NCBI GenBank assembly: GCA_902806415.1
Contig: CADCWN010000322.1
Location: 1 to 43,512, forward strand
Length of the DNA stretch: 43,512 nucleotides
DNA from: an uncultured Thermomicrobiales bacterium
GTDB lineage: Bacteria; Chloroflexota; Chloroflexia; Thermomicrobiales; CADCWN01
Direction of reading: 5' to 3'
A program made the position numbers and the translations under genes. The notes beneath the pieces were generated by a model, which was not told the DNA's origin, did no database searches, and saw nothing but the letters and a program-made list of their open reading frames with translations. Numbering within the stretch: position 1 is the stretch's first letter; each line of letters starts with the position of its first letter. Positions 11,138 to 19,929 of this stretch are shown here, one piece after another.

Positions 11138-11623
11138 ATGCGCGTCACAGAGTTCATGACTGCCAACATCGCGACCGTCGCGCCGGAGACGCCGATTGTC
11201 GATGTCGCGCGGCTGATGGTCGAGGCCCGGATCAGCGGCGTCCCAGTGATCAACAGGGACACCGGCGAGCTGCTCGGGATGATCACGGAACTGGAGATGG
11301 TTGAGCGTCAGGCCAAGTTCGAGATGCCGACCTACACGCGCGTCCTCGATGCGACGTTCGTCATCGCGGAGCGCGACAGCGAGGAGAAGCTGGCGCGCAT
11401 CCTCGCCACAACGGCAGGGGAACTGATGCAGAGTACGGTCTACTCGATCCGTGAGGATGCCACGATCGAGGATGTCGCCTCGCTGATGTTCGAGCGCCAG
11501 GTCAATCCCGTCCCGGTGATCAGCCTCGACGACCGCCTGATCGGGATCATCAGTCGCTCCGACATTGTGCGCTTGATGGCGGCGGACTTCACCGAGCCGG
11601 GCGGCGAGGCGAGTGACGAGTAA
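11138..11623 (+). CDS. Tandem CBS-domain protein
   Basis: The protein has 161 residues and consists almost only of a CBS pair. The first CBS repeat runs through FMTANIATVAPETPIVDVARLM and SGVPVINRDTGELLGMIT. The second runs through LMQSTVYSIREDATIEDVASLM and NPVPVISLDDRLIGIISRSDIVRLM. CBS pairs bind adenine nucleotides and usually regulate a partner. Between the repeats are about 35 charged residues. Stand-alone CBS pairs are common and the partner is not evident here. GGGGGGATCT precedes the ATG. Confidence 0.9.
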   Translation: MRVTEFMTANIATVAPETPIVDVARLMVEARISGVPVINRDTGELLGMITELEMVERQAKFEMPTYTRVLDATFVIAERDSEEKLARILATTAGELMQSTVYSIREDATIEDVASLMFERQVNPVPVISLDDRLIGIISRSDIVRLMAADFTEPGGEASDE

Positions 11624-11630
11624 GTACGAA

Positions 11631-11654
11631 GTGGGCGAGTGGGCGAGTGGGCGA
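11631..11654 (+). repeat. Tandem octamer GTGGGCGA x3 at the alr start region
   Basis: Three exact copies of the 8-mer GTGGGCGA run from 11631 to 11654, just after the CBS stop codon and a GTACGAA unit. Each copy supplies a GTG in a different frame. The middle one (11639) is in frame with alanine racemase, so gain or loss of one unit would shift any start placed here. Confidence 0.75.
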
Positions 11655-12856
11655 GCATAACTGCAGTGGGTGAAGACGTAACCATAGGCTCCTCACGGCG
11701 GGCGACGCGGGCGGAGATCGATCTCGACGCGATCGCCACTAACGTCCGCTTCTTCGTCGATCGCGCGGGGCCGACGGCCGGGGTGATGGCGGTCGTCAAG
11801 GCGAATGCCTATGGGCATGGCGCGGTCATGGTCGCGCGCGCGGCAGTCGCGGCGGGCGCGTCCTGGCTGGCGGTCGCGACGGTCGACGAGGGCTGCCAGT
11901 TGCGCGCGGCGGGCCTCGCCGCGCCGATCCTGGTCCTCGCGCCGAGCCACCCCGAGGAGGCCGACGCGGCGGTGCGCGCCGACCTCACCCTGGCGGTGGC
12001 CGATCTGCCGGGGGCGGCGGCGGTCGCCGCGGCGGCGCGATGGGGAGCAGCCCGGGTCCATGTCGAGGTCGATACGGGGCTGAACCGTTTCGGAATACTG
12101 CACACCGTCGCGGCGGGGCAGATCGCCCGGATCGCCGCGCTGCCCGGCCTGCGACTCGACGGCGTCTACACCCATTTCGCCACCGCCGACGAGGCCGATC
12201 AGGGGTTCCATGATCTGCAACAGGCCCACTTCGGCGCGGTCCTCGACAACCTGGAAAGCCTGGGGATCGCCGTGCCACAGATTCACCAGGACAACAGCGC
12301 GGGGGCGCTCGGCGGTCCCGGCCCGCGCGTGACGCTGATCCGGCCCGGCGTCGCCCTCTACGGGATGTCGCCCTCGGACGAGGTGCCAGCGCCGCCCCAG
12401 TTGCGTTCGGTGCTACGCCTCCGCAGCCGCGTGGCGCGCATCCTCGACCTCGCGCCCGGCGACAGCGTCTCCTACGGGCGCACCTTCGTCGCCACGCGCC
12501 CGATGCGCGCCGCGCTCATCCCGCTCGGCTACGCGGACGGGTATCGCCGCAGCCTTTCCAGTCGCGGGGTGATGCTGCTCGGCGGCCGGCGCGCGCCGGT
12601 CCTCGGGCGCGTCTGCATGGATCAGACGGTGATCGCCCTCCCGGAGTGCGTTTCGGCGCAGATTGGCGATGAGGTCGTTGTCATCGGCGCGCAAGGGGAG
12701 GAGCGGATCAGCGCCGACGAACTCGCCGCGCTCGCCGGGACGATCCCCTACGAGATCGGCACGGGCATCAGCGCCCGCGTGCCGCGCCACTATCTGCGCG
12801 GCGGGCGGGCGATCGCGGTTGAGACATTCGGCCAGTTGCGGCAGATCGCGGACTGA
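11639..12856 (+). CDS. alr: Alanine racemase
   Basis: The protein has up to 405 residues. It interconverts L- and D-alanine for peptidoglycan. The PLP-binding lysine is in VVKANAYGHG (Lys54 from GTG 11639) and the second catalytic base, a tyrosine, is in GDSVSYGRTF (Tyr279). The N-terminal TIM barrel and C-terminal beta domain (GRVCMDQTVIALPE) are complete. The start is uncertain: GTG 11639 lies in an octamer repeat, and GTG 11666 gives a protein nine residues shorter; neither has a good ribosome binding site. No cell-wall gene is adjacent. Confidence 0.93.
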   Translation: MGEWASITAVGEDVTIGSSRRATRAEIDLDAIATNVRFFVDRAGPTAGVMAVVKANAYGHGAVMVARAAVAAGASWLAVATVDEGCQLRAAGLAAPILVLAPSHPEEADAAVRADLTLAVADLPGAAAVAAAARWGAARVHVEVDTGLNRFGILHTVAAGQIARIAALPGLRLDGVYTHFATADEADQGFHDLQQAHFGAVLDNLESLGIAVPQIHQDNSAGALGGPGPRVTLIRPGVALYGMSPSDEVPAPPQLRSVLRLRSRVARILDLAPGDSVSYGRTFVATRPMRAALIPLGYADGYRRSLSSRGVMLLGGRRAPVLGRVCMDQTVIALPECVSAQIGDEVVVIGAQGEERISADELAALAGTIPYEIGTGISARVPRHYLRGGRAIAVETFGQLRQIAD

Positions 12857-12911
12857 GCGCCACTGTACGACGCAGCGCACATGCGCGGTAGCCACGAGAA
12901 GAGGTCTGCCG

Positions 12912-13085
12912 ATGATCCTACACTCCAGTCGCGCGCGCCGTGCCGCACCCCCAGCACTGCGACGCTCCGAGGCACAGGCGGTAAACCGGGAGAATAGGGG
13001 GAACCCTGACGAACCCTGGCCGAGTATGGAGCCGCTGCCCGGCGATCGGCGTCTGGCCGACTTCGGCGCGCGGCTCGGGCGCTGA
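12912..13085 (+). CDS. Possible small basic protein (57 aa)
   Basis: An ATG at 12912 follows GAAGAGGTCTGCCG, a plausible ribosome binding site, and the frame runs 57 codons to within 9 bases of the MFS transporter start. The product is Arg- and Pro-rich with no recognisable domain. It could be a genuine small protein or a translated leader; random frames of this size are common at this GC content. Confidence 0.35.
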   Translation: MILHSSRARRAAPPALRRSEAQAVNRENRGNPDEPWPSMEPLPGDRRLADFGARLGR

Positions 13086-13094
13086 GCCGCGACG

Positions 13095-14378
13095 ATGCTG
13101 TCGTTGCTCGCGCCGCCGCGTCGCTATCGCTGGAACTATTCGGCGATGGGGCTGGATATCAGCCTCTTCGTCCTCGCGCTCAGCTTCGCCTCCTCCTACG
13201 GGCTGCTGCCGCTCTTCGTCAGCCACCTTTCCGACTCCAATCTGGCGGTCGGCGCGATCCCCGCCCTCCGCGCGGCGACCCTGCTGCCGCCGATCTTCGT
13301 CGCGGGGCTGACCGAACGGCTGCGGCGCAAGCAGCCGTTCGTCCTCGGCGTCACCGTCTTCGAGCGGGTGCCGTACCTCATCATGGCCGTGGCGACGCCC
13401 CTGCTGGCCCTGAGTCACCCCACCGCCCTGCTGTGGCTCTTCTACGCCCTGCTCGCCATCACCACCTTCTCGGCGGGCGTGGCGATGCCCGCCTGGCTCG
13501 ACCTGATCGCCCGGATGATCCCCGCCGACTGGCGCGGGCGCTTCTTCGGCCTCTCGTCGGCGCTCGGCGGGCTACTCGGCGTCGCGGGGAGCGCCGGGGC
13601 GGCGGCCTTGCTCGCGCGGTTCGATTGGGTCGTGGGGATCGCCCTCTGCTTCGCCATCGCTTTCGTCTGCCTGACCCTCTCCTTCATCTGCCTGGTCTTC
13701 GCCCGCGAGCCGGTCGAAGCGGACAATCCCGCACGACCGCGCGAGGGGACGGCCTGGCGACAGCTGCCCGCGATCGTGCGCCGCGATCAGAATCTGCGCC
13801 GCTACCTCGCCGCGCTGTTGCTGGTCACCGCCGCTAGCCCGACCGCCGCCTTCTACATCGTCGATGCGAAGGGCGCGCTGGGGCTGAGCGATGGCACGGC
13901 GGGGCTTTACGCGACCGTCCTGCTCGCCTCCGCGACCGCCGGGAATCTGCTCTGGGGCTCTCTGGGCGACCGGATCGGGCACAAGCGGGTGGTGGTGGCC
14001 GGGGCGCTCTGCACCGGCCTCGCGCCGCTCCTGGCGCTGATGGTGCGCGACCCGCGCTGGGGGCCGCTCGGCTATGGCGTCGTCTTCCTGCTCGCCGGGC
14101 TGGCGACGAGCGCCCTACAATTGACGGCGCTGACGTTCATCATCGACCTCGCGCCCGCCGCGCAGCGCCCCACTTACGTCGGGCTGGCGAACGCGGCGCA
14201 AGCGCCCTGCGCCCTCGGCGCGCCGCTGCTCGGCGCAGCCCTCGCCGACGCGCGGGGCTACCCCGCCCTCTTCGCCCTGACCGCCCTGCTGGCGCTGGCC
14301 GGGGCGTTCCTGGTCGCGCGCGCCGTCCATGACCCGCGCGCTGCGGGAGGTGAAGTCGCCCGCGCGGAGGTGGTCTGA
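13095..14378 (+). CDS. Major facilitator superfamily transporter
   Basis: The protein has 427 residues with about 12 hydrophobic segments. The loop after the second helix (GLTERLRRKQPFVLG) and the loop in the second half (LWGSLGDRIGHKRVVVAG) match the MFS GxxxDRxGRR-type motif. It is probably a proton-coupled exporter or importer in the inner membrane. The substrate is not evident. Its stop codon overlaps the start of the AraC regulator (TGATG), so the two are cotranscribed and the regulator may control the transporter. Confidence 0.85.
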   Translation: MLSLLAPPRRYRWNYSAMGLDISLFVLALSFASSYGLLPLFVSHLSDSNLAVGAIPALRAATLLPPIFVAGLTERLRRKQPFVLGVTVFERVPYLIMAVATPLLALSHPTALLWLFYALLAITTFSAGVAMPAWLDLIARMIPADWRGRFFGLSSALGGLLGVAGSAGAAALLARFDWVVGIALCFAIAFVCLTLSFICLVFAREPVEADNPARPREGTAWRQLPAIVRRDQNLRRYLAALLLVTAASPTAAFYIVDAKGALGLSDGTAGLYATVLLASATAGNLLWGSLGDRIGHKRVVVAGALCTGLAPLLALMVRDPRWGPLGYGVVFLLAGLATSALQLTALTFIIDLAPAAQRPTYVGLANAAQAPCALGAPLLGAALADARGYPALFALTALLALAGAFLVARAVHDPRAAGGEVARAEVV

Positions 14379-15265
14379 TGGCGCGGGATGGCGGGGCCGA
14401 GCGGCCCGCAGCGAACAGCCGCCCGCCCCGCGAACAAGTCTCCTTCCGCCGCCTCCCCGCGCCCGGCGCGATCGAGGTGCTGCACGCCACCTACATCACG
14501 CAGACCTTCCCGCGCCACACGCACGAGCAGTTCGCCATCGGCGTCATCGAGCGCGGCGCGCAACGGTTCGAGTGCGGGCGCAAGGGGTACGCGGCGGGGC
14601 GGGGCGACATCATCGTCAACAATCCCGGCGCGGTCCATACCGGCCGGGCGTTCGACGCGAACGGCTGGACCTACCGGATGCTCTACCTCGCGCCCGAGCT
14701 CCTCGGCGAGACGGCGTCCGAACTCGCGGGGAGGCCGCGCGACCTCCCCGATGTTCCCGAACCGGTCATCGCCGACCCCGCCCTGGCCGAGTCCATCCTG
14801 CGGCTGCACCGGTCGCTACTCGCCCCGACGAGCCAGCTCGAAAGGGAGTCCCGCCTCCTCTGGTCGCTCGCCCAACTCCTGGCCCGCCACGCCGCCGCGC
14901 CGACACCGGCGAGCGGGGACAAGCCGGAGTCGGGTGCAGTCGCCACCATGCGCGACTACCTGCAAGCCCACCACGCCGACGAGGTCACGCTGGCCGACCT
15001 GAGCGCACTGGTCGGCCTGGGACCCCTGCGTGCACTGCGCAGCTTCCGCGCGACCACCGGCCTGCCGCCCCACGCCTACCTCACCGGGCTGCGGATCGCA
15101 GAGGCGAAGCGGCTGATCGCCGAGGGGGAACCACTCGCCGGGGCGGCGCTCGCGGCGGGCTTCGCCGATCAGAGCCACCTCACCCGCCAATTCAAGCGCT
15201 TCACCGGCCTGACACCCGGCCAATACCGCGCTGGCTGCAAGATCGTGCAAGACGCCTCGCGCTGA
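14378..15265 (+). CDS. AraC-family transcriptional regulator
   Basis: The protein has 295 residues. An N-terminal cupin-like sensor domain (TFPRHTHEQFAIGVIERGAQ and GDIIVNNPGAVH) is followed by a C-terminal double helix-turn-helix at about residues 195-290. The second HTH has the family signature AALAAGFADQSHLTRQFKRFTGLTPGQY. Such proteins usually activate neighbouring genes on binding a small molecule. The ATG overlaps the stop of the MFS gene by one base. The likely targets are this MFS gene and the DMT transporter that follows, but no operator could be identified. Confidence 0.92.
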   Translation: MARDGGAERPAANSRPPREQVSFRRLPAPGAIEVLHATYITQTFPRHTHEQFAIGVIERGAQRFECGRKGYAAGRGDIIVNNPGAVHTGRAFDANGWTYRMLYLAPELLGETASELAGRPRDLPDVPEPVIADPALAESILRLHRSLLAPTSQLERESRLLWSLAQLLARHAAAPTPASGDKPESGAVATMRDYLQAHHADEVTLADLSALVGLGPLRALRSFRATTGLPPHAYLTGLRIAEAKRLIAEGEPLAGAALAAGFADQSHLTRQFKRFTGLTPGQYRAGCKIVQDASR

Positions 15266-15400
15266 CCCCGCTACGCTGAACTGGCAGGCGACATGATCCG
15301 GCCATGCACGCGAGTCAGCGAACGGGGGGTACACGAAACCGATGGACGAGGGAAGCGCGCGGAGACGGGGCGAGAGGGCGCGTCAGATGGCGGTGACACG

Positions 15401-16306
15401 ATGAGCGACCGGTGGGGGGCGTACGCGCGCCTGGCGACCGCGATGATCCTCGTCGGCTCGTCGGTGGTCGCGGCGAAGCTGACGGTGGCGGCAATCCCGC
15501 CGTTCCTGGCGGGCACGTTGCGCTTCACCCTCGCGGTCGCGCTGCTGGTGCCGTTGTTCCTCGCGCGAGAGGGTCGCCCGCCAACATTAACCCGGCGCGA
15601 CTGGGCAATCCTCGCGCTCCAGGCGTTCGCGGGGATTTTCCTGTTCTACGCCCTGCTCCTCTACGGCTTGCGCTGGACCACGGCCACAGCGGCGGGCGTA
15701 ATCACCGGGACGACCCCCGTCGTGACCGCGCTGCTGAGCACGCTCGTGCTACGCGAGCGCGCCCGGCCCGGCCAATGGGCCGGGATCGGGCTGGCGGCGC
15801 TCGGCGCGGTCGCCGCCAGCCTGCCGAGCGGCGCGGCGACGGGGGCGGCCGGTGCCTACCCGCTCGCGGGGAATCTGCTGGTCTTCGGCGCGGTCTGTGG
15901 CGAAGCCTGCTTCACCCTCGGCAGCAAGGCGATCGGGGCGCGGGCCACGCCGCTGTTCAATGCGACCGCCGTCAGTGTCATCGGTCTCGCACTCTTCTTG
16001 CCCCTCGCGATCATCGAGGCGCGCGGCTTCGCATTCGGCGCGGTCCCGCTGGTGGGCTGGCTGGCAATTGCCTACACCGGCAGCTTCGTGACAGTCCTGG
16101 CATTCGTGCTCTGGTTCGGCGGGGTGGCGCGGGTCCCGACCAGCGTGGCAGCGGGCTTCACCGCCCTGCTGCCGACCAGCGCGATCCTCTTATCCGCGAT
16201 GATCCTGCGCGAGCCGCTAGGCTGGCAACATCTCATCGGCGGCGTCTGTGTCCTGCTCGGGCTGCTGTTGTTGACGCGCGGGCCACAAAAGGCGGCGCGA
16301 GGATGA
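15401..16306 (+). CDS. DMT-superfamily (EamA) transporter
   Basis: The protein has 301 residues from the ATG at 15401, with ten hydrophobic segments in two EamA repeats. The first repeat ends around GIGLAALGAVAASLPSG; the second ends with the typical LREPLGWQHLIGGVCVLLGLLLL. EamA proteins export amino acids or other small metabolites across the inner membrane. An upstream in-frame start at 15293 would add 36 polar residues and is unlikely. It follows the AraC gene by 135 bases. Confidence 0.87.
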   Translation: MSDRWGAYARLATAMILVGSSVVAAKLTVAAIPPFLAGTLRFTLAVALLVPLFLAREGRPPTLTRRDWAILALQAFAGIFLFYALLLYGLRWTTATAAGVITGTTPVVTALLSTLVLRERARPGQWAGIGLAALGAVAASLPSGAATGAAGAYPLAGNLLVFGAVCGEACFTLGSKAIGARATPLFNATAVSVIGLALFLPLAIIEARGFAFGAVPLVGWLAIAYTGSFVTVLAFVLWFGGVARVPTSVAAGFTALLPTSAILLSAMILREPLGWQHLIGGVCVLLGLLLLTRGPQKAARG

Positions 16307-16387
16307 CCAGAAGCGTCGAAGAGTGCGCTATACTGCGGGCCACGAGGGGTGCGAGATAGGGACGCGGAGCGAGTGAGGGGGGCGCGG

Positions 16388-17434
16388 GTGACGAATATCG
16401 CCGTCGTCGGGGCGGGCACGATGGGAACGATGCACGCGGCCTCCTGTCGCGCGCTGCCCGGCGCGACCCTCGCCTGGGTCGTCGATGAGGACCCCGAGCG
16501 CGCCGCCAGCCTCGCCGCGCCGACCACCGCGCGTGCGACCGCCGATCTCGCTGAGGCGCTGGCCGACCCGGCGCTCGACGCCGTGATCCTCGCCGTGCCG
16601 ACCCCGTCCCACCGTGCGCTGACCGAGCGGGCGGCAGCGGCGGGGAAGCACGTCTTCTGCGAGAAGCCGATCGCGCTGACGTTGGACGACGCGCGGGCGA
16701 TGACCGCCGCCTGCGAACGGGCCGGGGTGCGCTTCATGGTCGGCCACGTCGTCCGCTTCTTCCCCGAGTACGCGCGGATCGGGGCGCTCCTCGACGCAGG
16801 CTCGGTCGGCGAGGTCGGGGTCGTGCGCGCGTCGCGCGTCAACGCCTACCCGTTCGTCGGGCGCGGCTGGTACAGCGACTTCGCGTGGAGCGGCGGGCCG
16901 ATCCTCGACATGATGATCCACGACCTCGACACGCTGCGCTGGTACTTCGGCGAGATCGCGCGGGTCTACGCGCGCGGGCTCAGCTACACGCCCCACCGCG
17001 CAGCGGTCGATTACGCGCTGGCGATCGTGCGCTTCGCCAATGGGGTCGTCGCCCATGTCGAGACGAGCTGGGCGCACAGCGGCTTCCGCACGTCGATCGA
17101 GATCGCGGGGTCGGGCGGGATCATCCGCCACGCCAGCGACGAAACAACCTCCCTGCGCCTCGAACAGACCGCGCCCGCCGCGCCGGTCAGGGGGGTGAAT
17201 GTGCCGCACAGCCCGCTGGCCGAGAGCCCCTACCAGACCGAACTGCGGCACTTCCTCGACCGCATCGCCGATGGCGGGCCGATCCTGACCGGCGGTGACG
17301 AGGCGACCCGCTCGCTCGCCGCCGCCCTCGCCGTCCTCGAATCGGTGCGGACCGGTCGCGCGATCCCGTTCACCGACGGCTGGCCGATGTTGGAATCGCA
17401 AGGCTTGGTCAGCGACATCCCGGTCACGGTCTGA
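16388..17434 (+). CDS. Gfo/Idh/MocA-family oxidoreductase
   Basis: The protein has 348 residues from the GTG at 16388, chosen because GAGGGGGGC lies upstream and the NAD(P)-binding motif VVGAGTMGTMHAA must be close to the N-terminus. The conserved CEKPIALT follows at about residue 95. The C-terminal beta-sheet domain contains GGPILDMMIHDLDTLRWYFGE, typical of the sugar or cyclitol dehydrogenases of this family. A TATACT box preceded by GC lies at 16329-16334. It is followed at 83 bases by a second family member, so the two may act on the same sugar or inositol-like substrate. Confidence 0.88.
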   Translation: MTNIAVVGAGTMGTMHAASCRALPGATLAWVVDEDPERAASLAAPTTARATADLAEALADPALDAVILAVPTPSHRALTERAAAAGKHVFCEKPIALTLDDARAMTAACERAGVRFMVGHVVRFFPEYARIGALLDAGSVGEVGVVRASRVNAYPFVGRGWYSDFAWSGGPILDMMIHDLDTLRWYFGEIARVYARGLSYTPHRAAVDYALAIVRFANGVVAHVETSWAHSGFRTSIEIAGSGGIIRHASDETTSLRLEQTAPAAPVRGVNVPHSPLAESPYQTELRHFLDRIADGGPILTGGDEATRSLAAALAVLESVRTGRAIPFTDGWPMLESQGLVSDIPVTV

Positions 17435-17517
17435 GCGGCGTCTCCCCGCAAATAGTGCGTTCGGTCGCACCAGGCGCTCATTTATGTCGAATGCCCTTGC
17501 GCGAGGAGTAGCTGCCG

Positions 17518-18516
17518 ATGGAGCCACTGCGGGTCGGGATGATCAGCTTCGCGCACGACGGCCACGCGTCGAGCTACGCGACATGCCTGGGGCAGATTCC
17601 CGGCGTCGAACTGGTCGCCATCGCGGATGACGACGAGGCGCGTGGGCGTAAGTATGCCGAGCGATTTTCCACGGTCTACTATGCCGCCTATCACGACCTC
17701 CTCGCGCGCGACGACATCGCCGCCGTGATCATCTGCTCGGAGAATGCGCGCCACCGCGAGATGGTCGCCGCCGCCGCCGAGGCCGGGAAGCATATCCTCT
17801 GCGAGAAGCCGCTGACGACGACGCGCGCCGACGGCGAGGCGATGATCGCCGCCTGCCGCGCGCACGGCGTCAAGTTGCAGATCGCCTTCCCGATGCGCTT
17901 CAGCCCGCCCACCATCGCCCTGCGCGAGGCGGTACGCGGCGGCGCGATCGGCACGCCGCTGATGGTCAAGGCGACCAATCCGGGCCGGATGCCACCGGGC
18001 TGGTTCAGCGACCCCGCCCTCGCCGGGGGTGGTGCGACAATGGATCACACCGTCCATGTCGCCGATCTGCTGCGCTGGATCTTCGGGCACGAGATCGTCT
18101 CGGTCTACGCCGAGATCGACGCGCGCCTCCACCCCGGCCTGCCGACCGACGATATCGGCCTCATGCTCCTCGGCCTCGACGGGGGACTCTCCGCCAGCCT
18201 CGACGCCAGTTGGTCGCGCGCCAAAACCTGGCCGATCTGGGGCGGCCTGACGATGGAGGTGATCGGCGAAGGCGGCGTCCTCGCGCTCGACGCTTTCAAC
18301 CAGAATGTGCAACTCTTCGACGACGACGCGGGACACTACAGCCTCGTCCCCTACACCGGCGGGGGCGACCCCGCGCTCGTCCGTGCCTTCATCGACGCCG
18401 TCCGCGACGACACCCCGCCCCCTGTCACCGGCGAGGATGGCCTGCGCGCCCTCGAAGTCGCCCTCTGCGCCTACGGGCACGAGCCGGTGTCTTGCCCAGA
18501 TGCTCTGCTCGGGTAG
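17518..18516 (+). CDS. Gfo/Idh/MocA-family oxidoreductase
   Basis: The protein has 332 residues and a good GAGGAG ribosome binding site. The N-terminus is less canonical (VGMISFAHDGHASSYATCLGQIPGVELVAIAD): the glycine-rich loop is reduced compared with GxGxxG, which may lower or change cofactor binding. CEKPLTTT is present, as is the family segment GATMDHTVHVADLLRWIFG. It is clearly diverged from the preceding paralogue. Substrate unknown. It converges with the NmrA-like gene on the other strand. Confidence 0.85.
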   Translation: MEPLRVGMISFAHDGHASSYATCLGQIPGVELVAIADDDEARGRKYAERFSTVYYAAYHDLLARDDIAAVIICSENARHREMVAAAAEAGKHILCEKPLTTTRADGEAMIAACRAHGVKLQIAFPMRFSPPTIALREAVRGGAIGTPLMVKATNPGRMPPGWFSDPALAGGGATMDHTVHVADLLRWIFGHEIVSVYAEIDARLHPGLPTDDIGLMLLGLDGGLSASLDASWSRAKTWPIWGGLTMEVIGEGGVLALDAFNQNVQLFDDDAGHYSLVPYTGGGDPALVRAFIDAVRDDTPPPVTGEDGLRALEVALCAYGHEPVSCPDALLG

Positions 18517-18525
18517 AGCCCCTGA

Positions 18526-18540
18526 CGGGGCGCTGCCCCG
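18526..18540. terminator. Short hairpin between convergent genes
   Basis: A 6-bp GC stem (CGGGGC / GCCCCG) with loop GCT lies in the 41-base gap between the oxidoreductase (+) and the NmrA-like gene (-). It has no T run on either side, so it is at most a weak bidirectional terminator. Confidence 0.35.
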
Positions 18541-18557
18541 CCAGAGGAGAGCGGCGC

Positions 18558-19187
18558 TCAGTACGACAGACCGGGCGTCTTGTGCAGATAGGTGTTGTCC
18601 GCCAGTTGCTTCAGCATGAAGTCGGCGACATCGGCGCGGGCAATCCTGATCTTGATCCCCTTCTCGGTGGCCGGGAAGCCGTGCCGATAGCTGCCGGTGC
18701 GGTCCCCATCGGTTAAGGTCGCGGGGCGGACGACGGTCCAATCCAAACGACTCTGCCTGATCTCCGCTTCTTGGCGCTCGGAATCGGCGAATGCCTGCCG
18801 GAGGATCAGCGGCACGATGATGAACTTGTAGCTGAACGGCAAGAGCGCCCGGCTGTCACCCATCCCGAGTGTCGTCATACACACGAAACGCCGGACACCC
18901 GCCCCATCCATCGCGCGGAGGATGTGGCGCGTCCCATCCGACCGCACGGTGTCTTTCTGCGAGGCCGGCGCCCCGAGGGCCGACAGCACCGCCTCTTGTC
19001 CCCGCACCGTGCTGTCCACCGAGGCGCGATTCAGCACGTCGCCTCGAACGATCGTGAGGCACGGAGCCTCGATAGCGAGCTTCGCGGGGTTCCGCACAAA
19101 CGCCGTGACGGTGTGTCCCTGCGCGAGCGCCTGCACGACCAACTGCTTCCCCGTGCCGCCCGTCGCGCCGAAGATCAGAACGTTCAT
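18558..19187 (-). CDS. NmrA-like NAD(P)H-binding atypical SDR
   Basis: The protein has 209 residues, the length of NmrA-like/NAD(P)H-binding atypical SDR proteins (the flavin-reductase/BLVRB-like group). The nucleotide-binding loop GATGGTG is at residues 7-13. The central segment MDGAGVRRFVCMTTLGMGDS and the C-terminal WTVVRPATLTDG match the group. There is no SDR YxxxK pair. Such proteins bind NAD(P)H and reduce quinones or flavins or act as redox sensors. GGGAGG precedes the ATG. It is divergent from tetR with a shared palindrome, so it is probably the regulated target. Confidence 0.85.
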   Translation of the reverse strand: MNVLIFGATGGTGKQLVVQALAQGHTVTAFVRNPAKLAIEAPCLTIVRGDVLNRASVDSTVRGQEAVLSALGAPASQKDTVRSDGTRHILRAMDGAGVRRFVCMTTLGMGDSRALLPFSYKFIIVPLILRQAFADSERQEAEIRQSRLDWTVVRPATLTDGDRTGSYRHGFPATEKGIKIRIARADVADFMLKQLADNTYLHKTPGLSY

Positions 19188-19202
19188 CTCGCCCTCCCGC
19201 TA

Positions 19203-19234
19203 CTTTACACAGTGTCAATTGACACTGTGTAAAG
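19203..19234. promoter_or_regulatory. Perfect 32-bp palindromic operator between the NmrA-like gene and tetR
   Basis: The half-site CTTTACACAGTGTCAA (19203-19218) is followed immediately by its exact reverse complement (19219-19234). A palindrome this long, with no mismatch and no spacer, between a TetR gene and a divergent target is the expected shape of an autoregulatory TetR operator. It overlaps the proposed tetR -35 element and lies 16 bases upstream of the NmrA-like start codon, so binding would block both genes. Confidence 0.9.
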
Positions 19235-19247
19235 ACTACGGTATGCT
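19219..19247 (+). promoter_or_regulatory. tetR promoter, apparently giving a leaderless transcript
   Basis: TTGACA (19219-19224) and TATGCT (19242-19247) are separated by exactly 17 bases. The -35 hexamer is inside the right half of the palindrome. Transcription would begin near 19254, directly at the ATG at 19255, and no ribosome binding site is seen for it. Confidence 0.65.
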
Positions 19248-19254
19248 TGTCACC

Positions 19255-19854
19255 ATGTCAAGTGGCGAGGGTGAGACACGGACACGAATTTTAGGGGCGA
19301 CTTGGCGGCTGCTGGAAGAGCGGCGCGACCGTGGTCTCCGCATGAGCGATATTGCCGTGGCGGCGGGTGTCTCGCGCCAAGCGCTCTATCTGCACTTCGG
19401 CTCGCGGACTGAGTTGTTGATCGCGACCACCCGCTACGGGGATGCGGTGCTGGGCCTGGATGAGCGCCTGCTCCGTTATCAAGCGGCGACCACCGGCGTG
19501 GCAACCCTCGAAGCGTTCGTCGAGTTTTGGGGGAATTACATCCCCGAGATTTACGGCGTCGCCAAAGCGCTGCTGGCGGTTCGCGACACCGACGAGGCGG
19601 CGGCGGCAGCCTGGAACGATCGGATGGACGCGGTGCGCGATGGTTGTCGCAACGTGATCGAGGCCCTCCAGCGCGATGGGATGCTCGCGCCCCAATGGTC
19701 CCGCGACGAGGCGATCGACCTGTCGTGGACGATGCTGTCGGTTCGCAACTGGGAGCATCTCACGATCGAATGTGGTTGGTCGCCAAGCCTGTATGTCGAG
19801 CGGATGCAGACGCTCCTGGCGCGCACCTTTGTCCGGGATAGTGAAGGGGTGTAA
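19255..19854 (+). CDS. TetR-family transcriptional regulator
   Basis: The protein has 199 residues. The N-terminal helix-turn-helix spans about residues 8-55, with recognition region MSDIAVAAGVSRQALYLHFGSRTELL. The C-terminal helical domain is ligand-binding and unspecific in sequence. TetR proteins repress until a small molecule releases them from the operator. The ATG at 19255 is preferred because the promoter puts the transcript start there; the ATG at 19243 lies in the -10 element. The operator is the 32-bp palindrome upstream, and the divergent NmrA-like gene is the likely target. Confidence 0.92.
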   Translation: MSSGEGETRTRILGATWRLLEERRDRGLRMSDIAVAAGVSRQALYLHFGSRTELLIATTRYGDAVLGLDERLLRYQAATTGVATLEAFVEFWGNYIPEIYGVAKALLAVRDTDEAAAAAWNDRMDAVRDGCRNVIEALQRDGMLAPQWSRDEAIDLSWTMLSVRNWEHLTIECGWSPSLYVERMQTLLARTFVRDSEGV

Positions 19855-19929
19855 TAGTCTCCGCGCGGGAACAAGCCGTCAGCAGAGGGTGGCTGGCGGT
19901 TGAACCCTGTGACCCGGCACAGGACAAGA

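Noticed and set aside
17434-17518. A regulatory element between the two Gfo/Idh/MocA genes
   Set aside because: Only short imperfect stems are visible, no more than expected at this GC content.
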